Below are positions 33,401 through 44,650 of a DNA stretch of 64,000 bases, piece by piece. Origin of the DNA: Ophiocordyceps camponoti-saundersi (nom. inval.) (taxonomy: Eukaryota; Ascomycota; Sordariomycetes; Hypocreales; Ophiocordycipitaceae); assembly GCA_003339415.1 (NCBI GenBank), contig PDHQ01000006.1:62001-126000 (forward strand). Direction: 5' to 3'. The first letter of the stretch is position 1. Each line of letters starts with the position of its first letter. Position numbers and translations under genes: made by a program. Under the pieces are notes generated by a model that saw only the letters and a list, made by a program, of their open reading frames with translations, had not been told where the DNA came from and made no database searches.

Positions 33401-34939
33401 ATAACCACAGCACCTCTTCAAATCTATTCTTCCGTCCTTTTATTCGCCCCTAGCAGGAGTGTTCTTAAGAACCTATTCGAGGGCGACATACCCGAGTGGA
33501 TACATCGCAAACCAGAGGTAGAGACCGATTGGGATCACTCTCTGCTATGGAAACTGGAGTCTCGGTCTAGGACTGTCCGATGTGTGGCCTTCTCGCACGA
33601 CTCGCTGCTTCTCGCATCGGCCAGCGATGGGATAACCGAGTTGTGGAACAGTGAGACAGGCGAGTGTGTCCAAGAGCTGGGGACTGCGGGAATCGAAGGC
33701 ATGTATCAAGTGGCCTTCTGCCGCGACTCTCAGTTCGTCGTGACCTTCTCATTCTTTCGGCTGTCACTGCGCGTGTGGCTTGTCCATACGGGCGAGTGCA
33801 TCCAGGATATTAAGCTGTATCCGGAAGGATCCGTTTCTGCTTTTCGCATCTCTCGCCGATCCTTGTTGGTCGTCACAAGAAGGGTAAACGAGAGACCGGT
33901 TTGCAGCCGCATCGTGACGGGAAGCGAGTGCGATAAATTAGAGGGTATCTGTGGCTCGACACGTGGCACCGCGCTCTCACCAGACTCGTCTCTCGTCGCC
34001 TGGACATCAGAAAAGACCATGACAGTTGCTGCTGTCGATACGGAAAAACAGATGCGAGTGCTGGGCAAGCGTTTCGGCTGGCGGGATTCCATCATCTTCT
34101 CACACGATTCATCACTCATAGCATCCATAGGCGAAGACAAAATCTGCCTCTGGCCAACGGGTTCGGGCAAGTGCTTCCAGGAGGTTGTGTCCAAGGCTCC
34201 GTCTGCTTTTCGAGTTGCATTTTCACGACTTGCCTTTTCGCACGATTCGTCTCTTATCGCCGGAGCGTCAAGCCTGTCCAGAGGGGCCAAGGTCTTGATC
34301 TGGCGGGTTGATAGCGGCGACTGCATCCAGCAACTTGAAACCCATTACGGAACGCCTATTTCAGTTGCCTTTTCCTATGATTCGTCGCTCATCGCCATGT
34401 CCTCTTCGAGCAACACAGTCTGGGTTTGGCGCGTCGGTGCAGCCAAGGGCGCCATCGAGAAGCGTTCCCGAGGCAGAGTCTCGATGATCGCTCTATCGGA
34501 CGACTCAACACTGGTTTCGGCCATCATGCTCGATAATCCTCACACGGTTCATGTCTTCCGCGTCGATACGGGACAGCGCCTCTTCAAGCTAGATGTCAGT
34601 AATCAAGTCGGCTCGCTTTCCCTTTTACCCGATTCTTCACTCGTTGCATCAAGCCCTGAAAACAACTCGATTCTATTATGGCGGGCTGATACGGGGCAAT
34701 TTTCCAAGACTCTTTCAGCATTCTTAGCCATTCCCTTGTCTGGTAGGAATGAATCCAACATTGGTTTCAGCTCGATGCAAGACTGGATCACATTCAAAGG
34801 TCGGAACCTTGTATGGTTGCCTATTGATTTTCGGCCAAATATCGTTGCACGTAAGGGATCAGTTGTCGTCTTAGTCTCAGAAACGACTGGGACCATGCAC
34901 ATCCTTGGCTTTTCAGATGATATCCAGGACAAGATTTGA
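30478..34939 (+). CDS. PNP-NACHT-WD40 NLR-type receptor
   Basis: Four exons (30478..31435, 31519..31585, 31679..33260, 33320..34939) give an intact 1408-residue frame. Residues about 8-310 are a PNP_UDP (nucleoside phosphorylase-like) domain, with LMVGIGGGAPS and the FEMEAAGL substrate loop. A NACHT domain follows: Walker A GMAGTGKST at about 404-412 and Walker B IVIVIDALDE at about 505-515, with a TSRPEW sensor. From about residue 955 come irregular WD40-type repeats with the recurring text AFSHDSSLIAS. This is the commonest fungal NLR layout; relatives act in non-self recognition and programmed cell death. The PNP domain is the presumed effector, NACHT the switch and the repeats the sensor. 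All key nucleotide-binding residues are present, so it looks functional. Confidence 0.95.
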
Positions 34940-35049
34940 CGATTGTTTTCACCGACGGCATACCTCATCTGTAACGGACATTTCTGAAGAACAGGCCTCG
35001 CCCGTTTGGGGGATGATGAAGGCAGAACCCTCAACGGATCGCAAATATA

Positions 35050-36870
35050 AATCTATCCAGCCTTTACAATCTCCGTCAAAGTCTTCTCGAAGAGCCGGAT
35101 CAAGGCCTCGATCCTGTCCTGGTGACGCACGCGCGAGTTGTACTTGAACGCCGCGCACACCCGACCTCCCTCGACGGAGACGACAAGGTCGATGACGCCG
35201 ACGGTGTCGAGGGGAGCCATCCCCGCCGGCTTGTAGTCCCCCGGCAGCTTGGCGGCCCTGAGCAGAGACGACTCCCCCTCGAGCTGCTGGAACCGAAAGA
35301 GGAAGTTGAAGTTGAGCTCCATCTAGCGGTCGTCGAGAAAGGCCTTCCGGCCCTGTTCGTTCAGATACCGAGACGCCAAGTAGGACCAGCCCTGATACGG
35401 CGTGTCGCGCAGACCGTCTCTCGTCGTCCCCCTTCCGATGGCTCGATCTGCACGGGGAAAACCGTCGTGAACCAGCCGGCCGTCTGCGAAAGGTCAATGG
35501 ACTCATCCCATGGTGCCTCGCGGCCGTGGCCCTCGGTGAAGGTGGGCGGCAGCGAGCGGTCTCGGAACACGCGACTGAACGAGTAGCTCAAGACACCCAT
35601 CATGAGCTCATGCGGCCGCACTTGAAGAAGTCTCGTGCTGCTGCGGGGACCGAGCAAGGCCGCGCTGGTGGATCCGTCCAGCAAGACCTGCCTTCGGGTA
35701 TACTTCTCCTCGCCCGGCACCGCGTCATCTGCTCCCCAGTAGTCAGGGAGCGGTAGACGTCGTCGGACAAGAGGCGAGCTCTCTTGTGGTTAGGAGACGC
35801 TCCAGATCCAGCAAGAGCAGGCGCCACGACACGAAGTCGATGACGAGGTGATGGTCCGTGAGAAACAGCGTCTGCCCGTCGTCGTCTTCGAACAGGGCGG
35901 CCACAAAGGACGGCCCGTTCACGATGTCGATACTGCCGCGACACTCGGCGATGGCAGCCGCCGCCGGCCTCCTTGTCGAGGCGAAACCGAGCCCGTAGCA
36001 TTGCGTGGCTCCCCACCAGCCGGTGAACAGCGTCGTCCACCGCCTGAGAGGCTACACGGCTCCTAATTCCCAGTTAAAAGGGCAGGTCGGCCAAGTCAGG
36101 GCCCTTGGGCCTCGTATCGAAGTGGTATCGCTGGATCGGCGACAGACCGAGAGGTTCGTCCGAGTGCCCGGCAGTCGTACGGGCGGCCATCGGCGTCCGG
36201 TTCCCCGTCGCCGCCTGCGCTTCCAGGGAGCTGGCGAGCTCCGCAACGGCGCTCTGCAGCCTCAGGTCTCCCCGTGGGGATGTGCAGGCCGTGCGAGCGC
36301 GCCGCCACCGAGACCTGCATCGACGACATGGAGTCGCCGCCGAGGCTGAGGAAACTGTCGTCCACCCCGATCTCGGCCGTGGTGACGTTCAAAATCCGAG
36401 CCCATATCTCGGCCAACGTGCGCTACACCCGGCCCGTCGGGAGCCGCCTGGGCCGCGTGCTTACGCCCCGCGTGCCCATATACGGGGAGGAGGAGGAGGA
36501 GGAGGAGGTCATCCTCGACCTGGAGAGCGAGCCTCCCATGGCCCGTAGCCGACGGCGATCCCTCTTCCCCGTCGTCGTCGTCATCGGCAGACTACCCAGG
36601 GCCAGGTAGGCGCTCGGTATCATGTGCCGCGGCAGCACGCTCGCCAGCCTCTCGCCCGGCCCGGCCACTATCCCGCGCACCTGGGCGGCGCCGCACTCGT
36701 CAGCAGCTGACGGGAAAGGGGGAGCCTTCCTCTCGCCGCCCGGGTAGACAAAGGCCACGAGCACGGGCTGGCTGGCGTCCCGAGGCGTGACCATCTCGGC
36801 CGGAAATGTACGCTTCCGCAAGAAATGCTCTTTTAGAAGCAATTTAATGAGAAGTTGCACCCAAATCATG
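35050..36870 (-). pseudogene. Nonribosomal peptide synthetase module relic (A-T-E/C)
   Basis: Recognisable NRPS pieces occur in the right order but in different frames. About 36820-36530 is the C-terminal subdomain of an adenylation domain (LPRHMIPSAYLALGSLP, GKRDRRRLR). At 36416-36260 there is a carrier domain with the phosphopantetheine site LGGDSMSSMQ. An epimerisation- or condensation-type domain begins near 36165 (GLSPIQRYHFDT), continues with LVGSHAMLRARF and HHLVID...SWR at about 35980-35780, then EGHGRE and LSQTAGWFTT at 35720-35430, and ends at 35322-35053. At least four frame breaks and a stop separate them. The A-domain N-terminus is missing. It is therefore a decayed terminal module, starting about 110 bases behind the NLR gene, convergent to it. 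Confidence 0.85.
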
Positions 36871-37794
36871 TATCATTGCAAATCTCGTCATCTTATGAAG
36901 CGACCACAGTTGGTGCTGTTTCACTGTGAAAGCGTTCAAGATACTCCTCATCTTTAACACCCATTTTTGCTCTTTTTAGGCCATCTTTAGACTTGTGTGA
37001 CGCGCCTAGGAATCAGCCTATCATATCTATTAAGCTCCTCCTCCTCCTCCTCCTCCTCCTTTTCCACTGTTCATGAGACTCCAAGAGGTTTTGATGAGCT
37101 TCGGGTTTCTCTTCGGGACGCCCATCAAACCAGTTGCTAGACAAACTTGAAAATTAATCACCAGTGGTTAAGGGAAAAAATAAAGAGGAGTACATACATA
37201 CATGAGTTCCGCCTAGGATCTTAACGTGAGGAGGACGTGCCGAGCAATTAGATTGAAGCTGAATAGACTGAGCAGAATAAGCGGCACGTATAGAAGAAAG
37301 GAAGTGGTAAGCCCAAAACCAGCAGCTGCTTTGAACCGCGTGAGAAGCCTCGATGACTGTCGTGTGCGTGTCGTTAAACGTCGTCTTTAGACTAGTTGCC
37401 GGGTAGATGAGGTCTTCAAGGGCTACTTCGACGGAGTTTGACATTGTAGTGAGGATGGGACGTGGTGGGAATTGAAGAAGATGGAGATCAAGGAGAAGAA
37501 AGAAGATGGTCGTTTTGAGCCATTGCTCGGATTTACACTGAGCCAGTGATGGCAAGGGGGAACCCCTTTGGATCACGTCGGATAGGCGCGCTCCGTCTGC
37601 TTGTTTGAGAGCCTTTTCGTCGATAAAGTATTCGACAGAGATCCTATCCCTCGTTTCTCAAGGCTTGCTTCCCAAGCGACGAATGTAGTTTTGTTGCTTG
37701 ACTTCCACTCGTCGAATTTATACGTCAGAGATTTGATCGAGCCTTGCAACTCAGCAAGATTCGGATTGCTCGCTTGAAGCCTCCAAACGTTAGA
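36871..37794. other. Intergenic between NRPS relic and retroelement relic
   Basis: A CTC trinucleotide run lies near 37036-37060. Open frames on the minus strand (37154-37480 and 37573-37790) lack recognisable domains and may be decayed sequence. Confidence 0.4.
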
Positions 37795-38115
37795 CTTCGT
37801 TTCGTTGAAGGATTGTGCCGCTGACTGAGTGCCTTGAGGCAACCGCGTGGGTTATAGTTGTGAGAAACCGGGAATCTGGAACGCAAGAAGGTGCCGTAAT
37901 GAGGGTTTAATTGGTATTGCCCAATAGCCATGTTTGAGGTCAAACATGCTTGCTATATGATCCGATTCGTGGCTCAGACAGTCTATCGTGAAGTTTCGAC
38001 AGCAATGGGATCGTCGTTCCCGGCAGATCTTCATGGACGTTGTGATAGTTGATCGTGAGGCGCATCTCTGCCCATGGGTCTGCCAGCAAGCCCAAGGGTT
38101 TATACAAACAGCTTC
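37795..38115 (-). mobile_element. Degenerate Gypsy-type retrotransposon reverse transcriptase fragment
   Basis: Minus-strand text matches the core of a fungal Gypsy-like reverse transcriptase, spread over three frames: MRLTINYHNVHEDLP, then FDLKHGYWAIPIKPSLRH and LLAFQIPGFSQL, then PTRLPQGTQSAAQSFNE. The catalytic YMDD segment that should follow is not visible. Frame changes and the missing ends make this a dead fragment. No terminal repeats or target-site duplications are recognisable. Confidence 0.75.
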
Positions 38116-38154
38116 GACTTTCCAGACATGTTCTTCTTTCTATAAAATACAACC

Positions 38155-39691
38155 TCAGACGTCCAGGCGGTCTCGCCTGCATCGCCAGCATGCTCGAAGG
38201 TGGCATTGTCGACATTGGAAGATGTATTGGTTGAGCCAGTGATGACATTCTTCGCAACGGAACCTGCCATGAATGCCTCGCCAGCTTTCGTGTGCGCACA
38301 CGTCTCCGGCGGCTTCTGCCCTTCGTTGAGCCCTCGCGACCATGTAGTCAAAGATGGCGGCGTTCTCGTTGTCTCTATCAACGACTGGCTCGTCTTCGTC
38401 GAGGGGCGGATCCTCGACGTAATCGTCTTCGTCTTCATCATCGTCTTCGTCTTCGTCTTCGTCTTCGTCTTCATCATCGTAGAGCTGATCGTCGTCCCAC
38501 ATCTCACAGTCACATGTCTTCCAAGGTCCGCCACAGATGTAGCAGAACTCAGCGCCACACAAACAGCCTACCCACGATGCATTAGTACCGGCAGACGCGG
38601 ACGCAGGCCAGAAGCCAAAAAAAAACAATCAGATCAAGCTTGTGCTTACTTATGTGATTGCATCCGGTGTTTAGCTCGATGATCCTGTTGCAGCAATGAC
38701 AGGCCTGCCACTTCTCCTTGGCCGCCAAGTTGTGCAATGCTTGGATGGCCGTATTCTGCGGACAATCGCCTTGGTGCAACTCTTCCTTGCATATCGCACA
38801 AGTTCCCCTCCCGCAAGTACCACAATAAGCCGCGTGCTTTCTGATCGTCTGGACGGGAATGAATGTAGAGCACGCCAGATCGGAGCAGTAAGTCCTGTCC
38901 GCGGTCTCATATTCGATCTTCTTCGCCTTGAAGCTGCAGACCAACTCCTGAGGCAGGAAGCTTTCAATCGACTCGATCACAAGTGGCGTCTTGCAACAGC
39001 GTGGTGGAAACAGTGACTCGTCTCTCGTTGAGACTTCGATCAGCCGAGCAAGGCAGTCTCTGCAGTACCTGTGATCGCAAGGGCATCGGGCCATGCTGAA
39101 GAAAGTGCCTTCATCTCCGCAGCTGATGCAGACGAATCTGGGCTGGAAGATTGTCTGCTCTGTTTGACTGACGGCCTCAGAATAAGACGACGACGATTCA
39201 GCTTCATCCGGTTCGCCATCTTCTTCCGGAAGGCCGTAGTGGGGAACCAGGAATCTTCGGACCATGTACCGCAAGATGTGATCGAAGGCCGTAGAGCTCG
39301 CCTTTCTCCAGGTAGCTGTTATAGGGTCCCTGTTGCTCCCGGGCTCACCTTCTGCCTCAATTCTCGCAGGTGTAGATGCTTCCGCCTGCTGCACCTGGGC
39401 AGAAGTCGTGTGCCCCGGGCAAGAAGAGTGTGTACCGGGCGTAGCTGCCTGTGATTCCACCCATTGCTCTGTCCGGTCAAGGCAGTTATCAGTCGCGACA
39501 GGTTGCTGATCTGCGAGAAGAGGCTTGAGTAACGCCAGTTCGGATTCGAATGCGTTCAAGGCCACCTTGCAATCGGGAAATTCGCCTTCGCGATATTTCC
39601 CTTTGTCCGAGTCGTGGAGGTTCTGGATATCTTCCCGCAAGAGATCCAGCACCAACCGGAGGGAACTGTGATCCATGTCTGAGAAGTCCAT
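38155..39691 (-). CDS. RBR-type (RING-IBR-RING) E3 ubiquitin ligase
   Basis: Two exons, complement(39691..38650) and complement(38567..38155), 484 residues in frame. The start ATG lies in context CACCATGG. After a variable N-terminal region, RING1 begins with CISCGDEG and continues CPCDHRYCRDCL. An IBR region with CGTCGRGTCAICKEE follows, then RING2, CHCCNRIIELNTGCNH, split by the intron and completed by CLCGAEFCYICG. The Cys in NTGCNH is the expected thioester-forming residue of RBR ligases, which take ubiquitin from E2 onto RING2 before transfer. A very acidic DE-repeat (about 35 residues) follows, then a second Cys/His-rich tail (CEECHHWLNQYIFQCRQC). Such RBR proteins are many in filamentous fungi; the target is unknown. 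Confidence 0.9.
38425..38485. repeat. GTCTTC/GTCATC repeat encoding the acidic tract of the RBR protein
   Basis: Trinucleotide-derived repeat on the coding strand of the RBR gene (GAA/GAC/GAT codons), in frame. Confidence 0.8.
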
Positions 39692-40601
39692 GGTGCCTGG
39701 AATCAAATAGGAACACAGCTGGTTGATATTGAGGTTGACAAGGTGAAGAATTCTTCCAAGTTGGGAGAGTGAAGATGAAGGTGCTCTGGGTTTCTGACTT
39801 GGGGAAATTGCTGCTCTTGCTCGCTGGAAATTCTGCTGAGAAGAAGGTGCGGATGAAGAGGAAGATGTGTAAGAGAAGGAAACATCATGGTCTTTGGAGT
39901 GCTTGGAAGATATATATAGGTAGGTACGTGGTGCAAGCTCTGATGATCATGAGCAAGAAGCATGTTGAAGAAGATTCACTCTGAAAGCACTCTGAAAGCC
40001 AAAGAAGTAGAAGAAAACAATGATGCGATCGTAGCTTTCCGCAATGACGGCAATCATATACCCAACATGTGAGATTGACGTCCCAAGTGTCAGATGGCAA
40101 AGATTCAAGTGCCAGATGGCAAAGGGCAGCTGTCAGATGGCAAAGGGCGGCTGTCAGCCACGTGTGTGTTTCGTCCCTTTGCAACCTGTAACCTTGATAT
40201 CTAAGATTTCATCCGACATGATCCGGTTCCAGCATCTGAAAGAAAAGTTATCATTGCCGCTATTCCAAGTCTAACGAAGCTTTCCAAGCTGATGAAGAAT
40301 CTTCACGTCGGCAGACTGCACATGCAGAAACTTATCCTCCTCTCCGCATATGCTATCGTTTGGACGGCTTCTCACAGCCGTGCTATCCTTGGGAAGATTT
40401 AGGTGCGGCATGTATGTAGCCGTCAACTTAGATGTCTGTCTACACATGTCAGCGTGTAAACGCCAACGAGCATCGTCTCGTTTGCGTGGGTGACCAACAG
40501 ACGAGGCTTAAACATCCGTATAAGCAGGTGGTCGCCCAGCTACTTTTGAGCAAAAGCCACGCCGCCTACATCGTCAGACTCAAAGCTCAAGCCTCGTCAG
40601 A
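39692..40601. other. Intergenic with a short tandem repeat
   Basis: Promoter side of the RBR gene. Three imperfect copies of a roughly 22-base unit containing CAGATGGCAAAG lie at about 40087-40155. Otherwise nothing recognised. Confidence 0.5.
40087..40155. repeat. Three-copy tandem repeat with CAGATGGCAAAG core
   Basis: Units beginning near 40087, 40109 and 40132 share TCAGATGGCAAAG or CCAGATGGCAAAG, the last two followed by GGC(A/G)GCTGTCAG. Confidence 0.75.
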
Positions 40602-40907
40602 ATGGATTACGAATACTTCGACTGTTCGACGGATGAGCGGATATCAGACACGATCCTGGCTGGCCGTCGGTCTGACTACGACCCGTGGCTGGCGCACTAC
40701 ATCTATCGACGGGAAATACAGCGAACCAATTATGAACAATCCCAGAGCATGACCACGCTGTTTTTCAGCTGCTGCCTTATCTTTCTCTTGCTCATCTATG
40801 CTCTCTTCTATGTTATCTTCATCTTCTCTCTTCTCCTCTTGATTTTTATCCTTTCCGTGTGTTATATAGTCCATGATTCGATCTCTGAAAGGCTCCCAGC
40901 CAGATGA
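40602..40907 (+). CDS. Possible small membrane protein
   Basis: Open frame of 101 residues. The first 48 residues are polar and Tyr/Asp-rich (MDYEYFDCSTDER), followed by about 40 strongly hydrophobic residues that could form one or two helices (FFSCCLIFLLLIYALFYVIF). No family recognised and no splice evidence. The hydrophobic part is T/C-rich DNA, which can mimic membrane helices, so this could be spurious. Confidence 0.3.
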   Translation: MDYEYFDCSTDERISDTILAGRRSDYDPWLAHYIYRREIQRTNYEQSQSMTTLFFSCCLIFLLLIYALFYVIFIFSLLLLIFILSVCYIVHDSISERLPAR

Positions 40908-40949
40908 AAAGCTAGAGAGCCGCGGGTGAAAGAGAGTATGTTCCTCTTA

Positions 40950-42235
40950 CATGTCTTGTTGCCTCTGTCTTTTACAAAAACTTACCATCTTTTTAGTCCG
41001 GTCACTTTCAGCAAACTTGTCCTGGAGATTGAACAACCATTTGGGTTCTGCCTATGAACTGGAGACGACACCATCACGACAACCGCGTCCAGACAGATAT
41101 TTTGAAGGGATTCCGCAAGGCTCTTTTGTTCTTTCGCAAACTGATGCTCTTGTGGCTGCCCCTCGTTGATCAGAGACAAGAAATCATCCTGTCGACCATA
41201 AATGGGCCTTGGATCTCAAACATGTTCCCCGTCAGAGAAGGTTTTCCGTGTAGTATCTATCTTGATGGCTTCTAGCCTTATTGAATCACTGTTTTCTTTG
41301 CCGCCAATTCCGTTTCCGCATATCTCGTTGGGCAAAGATGATTCAAGGCGAGCCAAGGTGTGTGTGTGGGATGTTGTTCACGACTCTCGTATTCTCGTGC
41401 TGTAGCCATGCGACTATATGTACGCTGGACCGTCAGTCTTGACAAAGCGGATAGACCTGCAGCTTTAGTGGCAGCCATTTGGACATCCTATCTTCCAGCT
41501 GCGACTTGATATTGGCAGGCAAACTTGATCCTTTCAGGGCGAGTAGAACAGCGATCCGAATGTCGCCGTTTCTTACTCTGCAGCTGCTCGCTTAAAATCT
41601 CGAATACCTCGCTGCATCCCTAGATAAACAGCACTATCATCGTTGTCTAGTAGCGCCTTTACAGCCCTATGAGTCTTATCCGGCAGGGTATGTTGACAGG
41701 CCCTCTATACTTTGCTGGCACAGCAGGGTTTGTTCGGGGCATTGGACTTTGTTTGCTAGGCAGGAAGTATAAGCTAATCCTCAATCACATTCGAGCTGAT
41801 TTTATCCAAGAAATTTCTCTTCCAAGCTCGATGGAACAGAAAGGCTGGTCGATGCTTCGCCTACGCACTGCATAAATAATTGTTCACTGAGAGTTGGTTA
41901 GTTGCGACCCAAATGTGATGACATCGTTGGGCTCATCCAGAAGAGTTGAGCCAGATCCGGGAACAGGTGCCCATCCCTATCTGGCTCTTGGGAAACGTCA
42001 TCTAAGCCGTCGAGAATGTGCAAGGTCCGGTTTCTGCCTGAGTTTATGGGCCATAGCTCTTTTCTTGCGCCATCTCCGACCACTTCAACGACTCTTCCGA
42101 ATCATGGGGATTCTTCCAAGTCCATGTGTCGGGTGATGTGGTGCCGAGGCCGTGAATGGCCATAACGCTGACGTCGGCTTCCAAAGAGACGTCGTAGGTT
42201 AGATGGACCTGTCACCTGAGTGACGGCGAAGAAAT
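40950..42235 (-). pseudogene. Decayed NLR-like gene (alpha/beta-hydrolase and NACHT remnants)
   Basis: Minus strand. Near 42210-42120 the text SVMAIHGLGTTSPDTWTW matches the start of the hydrolase-like N-terminal domain (AxHGLG) of many fungal NLRs. Near 42030-41900 TLHILDGLDDVSQE resembles a NACHT Walker B region, followed by LFPDLAQLFWMSP. Further down (about 41690-41440) text such as AVKALLDNDD and SQLEDRMSKWLPLKL is interrupted by stops. No Walker A is visible and the pieces are in different frames with parts missing. It is read as a relic; family assignment is by motif only. Confidence 0.5.
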
Positions 42236-43424
42236 GGAGAAAAGATGGAGACAATAGCCTTGGCATTGAGAACAAGATAATTTAAGGCTGGGGAGGATGC
42301 GGCTCAGACACAGCCACTCCCTCCTTACTGGCTGCGTTCACGACCCGTGAGTATGTACATGCAAAACACCCGTCTTCAGCCTTATGGCCCGACGCATCTT
42401 GCTCATTTATTCTTCGTTATGCCCTGCAAGTCTGGGTTCGCTAACGATGGAGTTTGTCATGCTGTCTTCAGACGCATTGAGTAGTCGATTATCAAGATGC
42501 TGAATCGAAGGAATTGGCATGATTCCTTAAGAGATGGCCTTTCTACGAGTCAAAAGGAAAAAGAAAACTATTTTACAATCATTCGAATCTACTTCCCGTG
42601 CTGAGACAATGAGGCTACTAAACCATCAGCAGTCCTGGGAGAATCAACGGGTTCAGGGAGCGATACCCCGGAGACAGAGGTTGGTCGAAATCCTAACGGG
42701 CCGACTCTGATTGGGGAATTACCGTCTCTCCATAAGAGTGAACAGACGATGTGAAAGAGAAGAGTGTCATCTTCATCTTGAAGCCAAATGATGACGATAT
42801 CATCGCATACCCAATTGTAGTTTCAATCCCTTGACGAGGAGTAGAAGAGCTGCAAGTTGAGCATATCAATCCTCATACCTACATACAGCAAGGTATGGAA
42901 ACAAATAAAAACACCCGCATAAAGACTCGCCGTTCGGTCTCAGTCAAAACAGACTGACCAAGATCAAAACAGACTAGTCCAATACCCTGCCACCTCTCAT
43001 GGCAGCAACCCTGTGCGCCCTGATGTGGAATCATGGTCATCCTTGGTCATCCTCTCCCACTTGTTTCATGCGCTAACGCAGAGATGCTGGCTATGTACGG
43101 TGGCTGTAAGTGTCTGGCTGACGCGGGATGATTCCATTGTTTACGATCCCGCAATATTGCTCTATTCCAGTCACCGATTGGATGATAATCTTCATGCGAC
43201 ATTTTGACTATGATTCCATCAATGGTGTTCACCGTGAGAGAATTTCCACTATTGGTTACTCGTAGAGTACAACGACGGATCAAGTGATATAAGAGCACCA
43301 TGCTCAAAAGCCATACATATATATATACTCATCGTGCTGTCGAGAATTCTTCTTCTCTATCTCATAACCTCCGCCTGAGTCTCTTGGTGTAAATCATTCC
43401 ACAGCCTGCCAAAAGAAAGGAATC
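42236..43424. other. Intergenic
   Basis: No gene recognised. It ends with the promoter of the secreted lactonase-like gene. Confidence 0.5.
43314..43329 (+). promoter_or_regulatory. TATA-like element upstream of the lactonase-like gene
   Basis: An alternating AT run (CATATATATATATACT) about 100 bases before the ATG at 43425. Its position fits a core promoter, but function is inferred. Confidence 0.4.
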
Positions 43425-44650
43425 ATGAAATTCGCTCTGCTTGCACTCGCCGCTTCCTCGGCACTCGCGGCGCCTCAGACGAAGTCGAGCTCTACCAAGC
43501 GAGTGCTTTACTTCCTCGATAGCAACCCCAGCAAAGCCTCCATCTTCGCAGTGCCAATCAAGCAGGATGGTTCTCTGCCCAGCGCCAAATCAGTGGTAAA
43601 GACATCAACAGGCGGCGTTGGTTCTATTGCCAAGGATAAGGATGGCCCCGTCAAATCTGGTAAGTCGGCTCAACAGGTGAATGACTACTCTCCACTAAAC
43701 TCCCTCTAGATCCTCTATTCTCTCAGGATTCCGTCATAGTCAAGGGCAACCAGCTCTTCACCGTCAACCCCGGTTCCAACACGGTCTCGCGCTTCCTCAT
43801 CCCCGAGAACGACCCGTTGCACCCGGTGCTCGAGGACGAACCCGTGTCGAGCGGTGGCGAGTTCCCCAACTCCATTGCATACTCGGAGAAGAATCAGATT
43901 GCCTGCGTGTCAAACACGGGTAAGAAGGCGGGCGTTCAATGCTTCAGCGTGCCCGAATGCGGGCCTTTGGAGCCTCTTGGCGACTTCATGCCGCTGCCCA
44001 TCAACCAGACATCGCCGCCGGTAGGCCCTGTCAACACGGTATCGGACATCGTCTTCAACCCGTCTGAGACGGCCTTGTACGTCAGCGTCAAGGGCGACGG
44101 CATGGGCCTCGGCTTCCTATTCGCCTACCGCGTCGTCGACGGCAAAGTCGATCCGAAACCTGTCATTTCACGTCCGCCGGAGCTCAAGGTCGACTTCTCC
44201 CTGACCTTCTTCTCCGATGACGCTGCCGTCATGACGGATGCAGCCTACGGAGCTTCTTACCTCACTCTTCACAAAAACTTGTCCGCCACGGTCTCCAAGA
44301 AGATTGAAATCCCTGGTCAGACCGCCACTTGCTGGTCCGTCTTCTCGCCTGCCTTCAACGCCGTCTATGTCATGGACGTCAAGTCACCGAACATCACAAC
44401 GCTGGATCCCAAATCTGGCGAGATCAAGTTCATCAGTCCTGGAGAGAAGAAGGCCATGGGATCATTGGACGCCATTGCAGACCGCTCCTCATTATACGTC
44501 CTTCAAGGAAGCCCGGAAATTGCGAGGTTCGACTTGAAAGGATCTGAGAATGGCAAGATGAAGCCACGTGTGTCACAGTATCTTGACCTTAGTTCTCTGG
44601 GCGATCGGTCTGGATGGACAGGGCTCGCCGTTTATCCCGCCAGCGGATAG
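43425..44650 (+). CDS. Secreted beta-propeller lactonase-like protein (3-carboxymuconate cyclase-like)
   Basis: Two exons, 43425..43659 and 43710..44650, give an intact 391-residue frame. A signal peptide (MKFALLALAASSALA) precedes text typical of the fungal secreted lactonase/carboxymuconate cyclase-like family: RVLYFLDSNPSKASIF, VNPGSNTVSRFLIP, VSDIVFNPSETALYVSV and WSVFSPAFNAVYVMD, each corresponding to a propeller blade. Such proteins are abundant in fungal secretomes and often described as 3-carboxymuconate cyclases, yet most lack a tested activity, so the enzyme name should be taken as a family label. Several NxT/S sites fit secretion. Confidence 0.88.

Noticed and set aside
35122..36609. 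Plus-strand open frames over the NRPS relic
   Set aside because: Minus-strand fragments match NRPS domains in order; plus frames are shadows.
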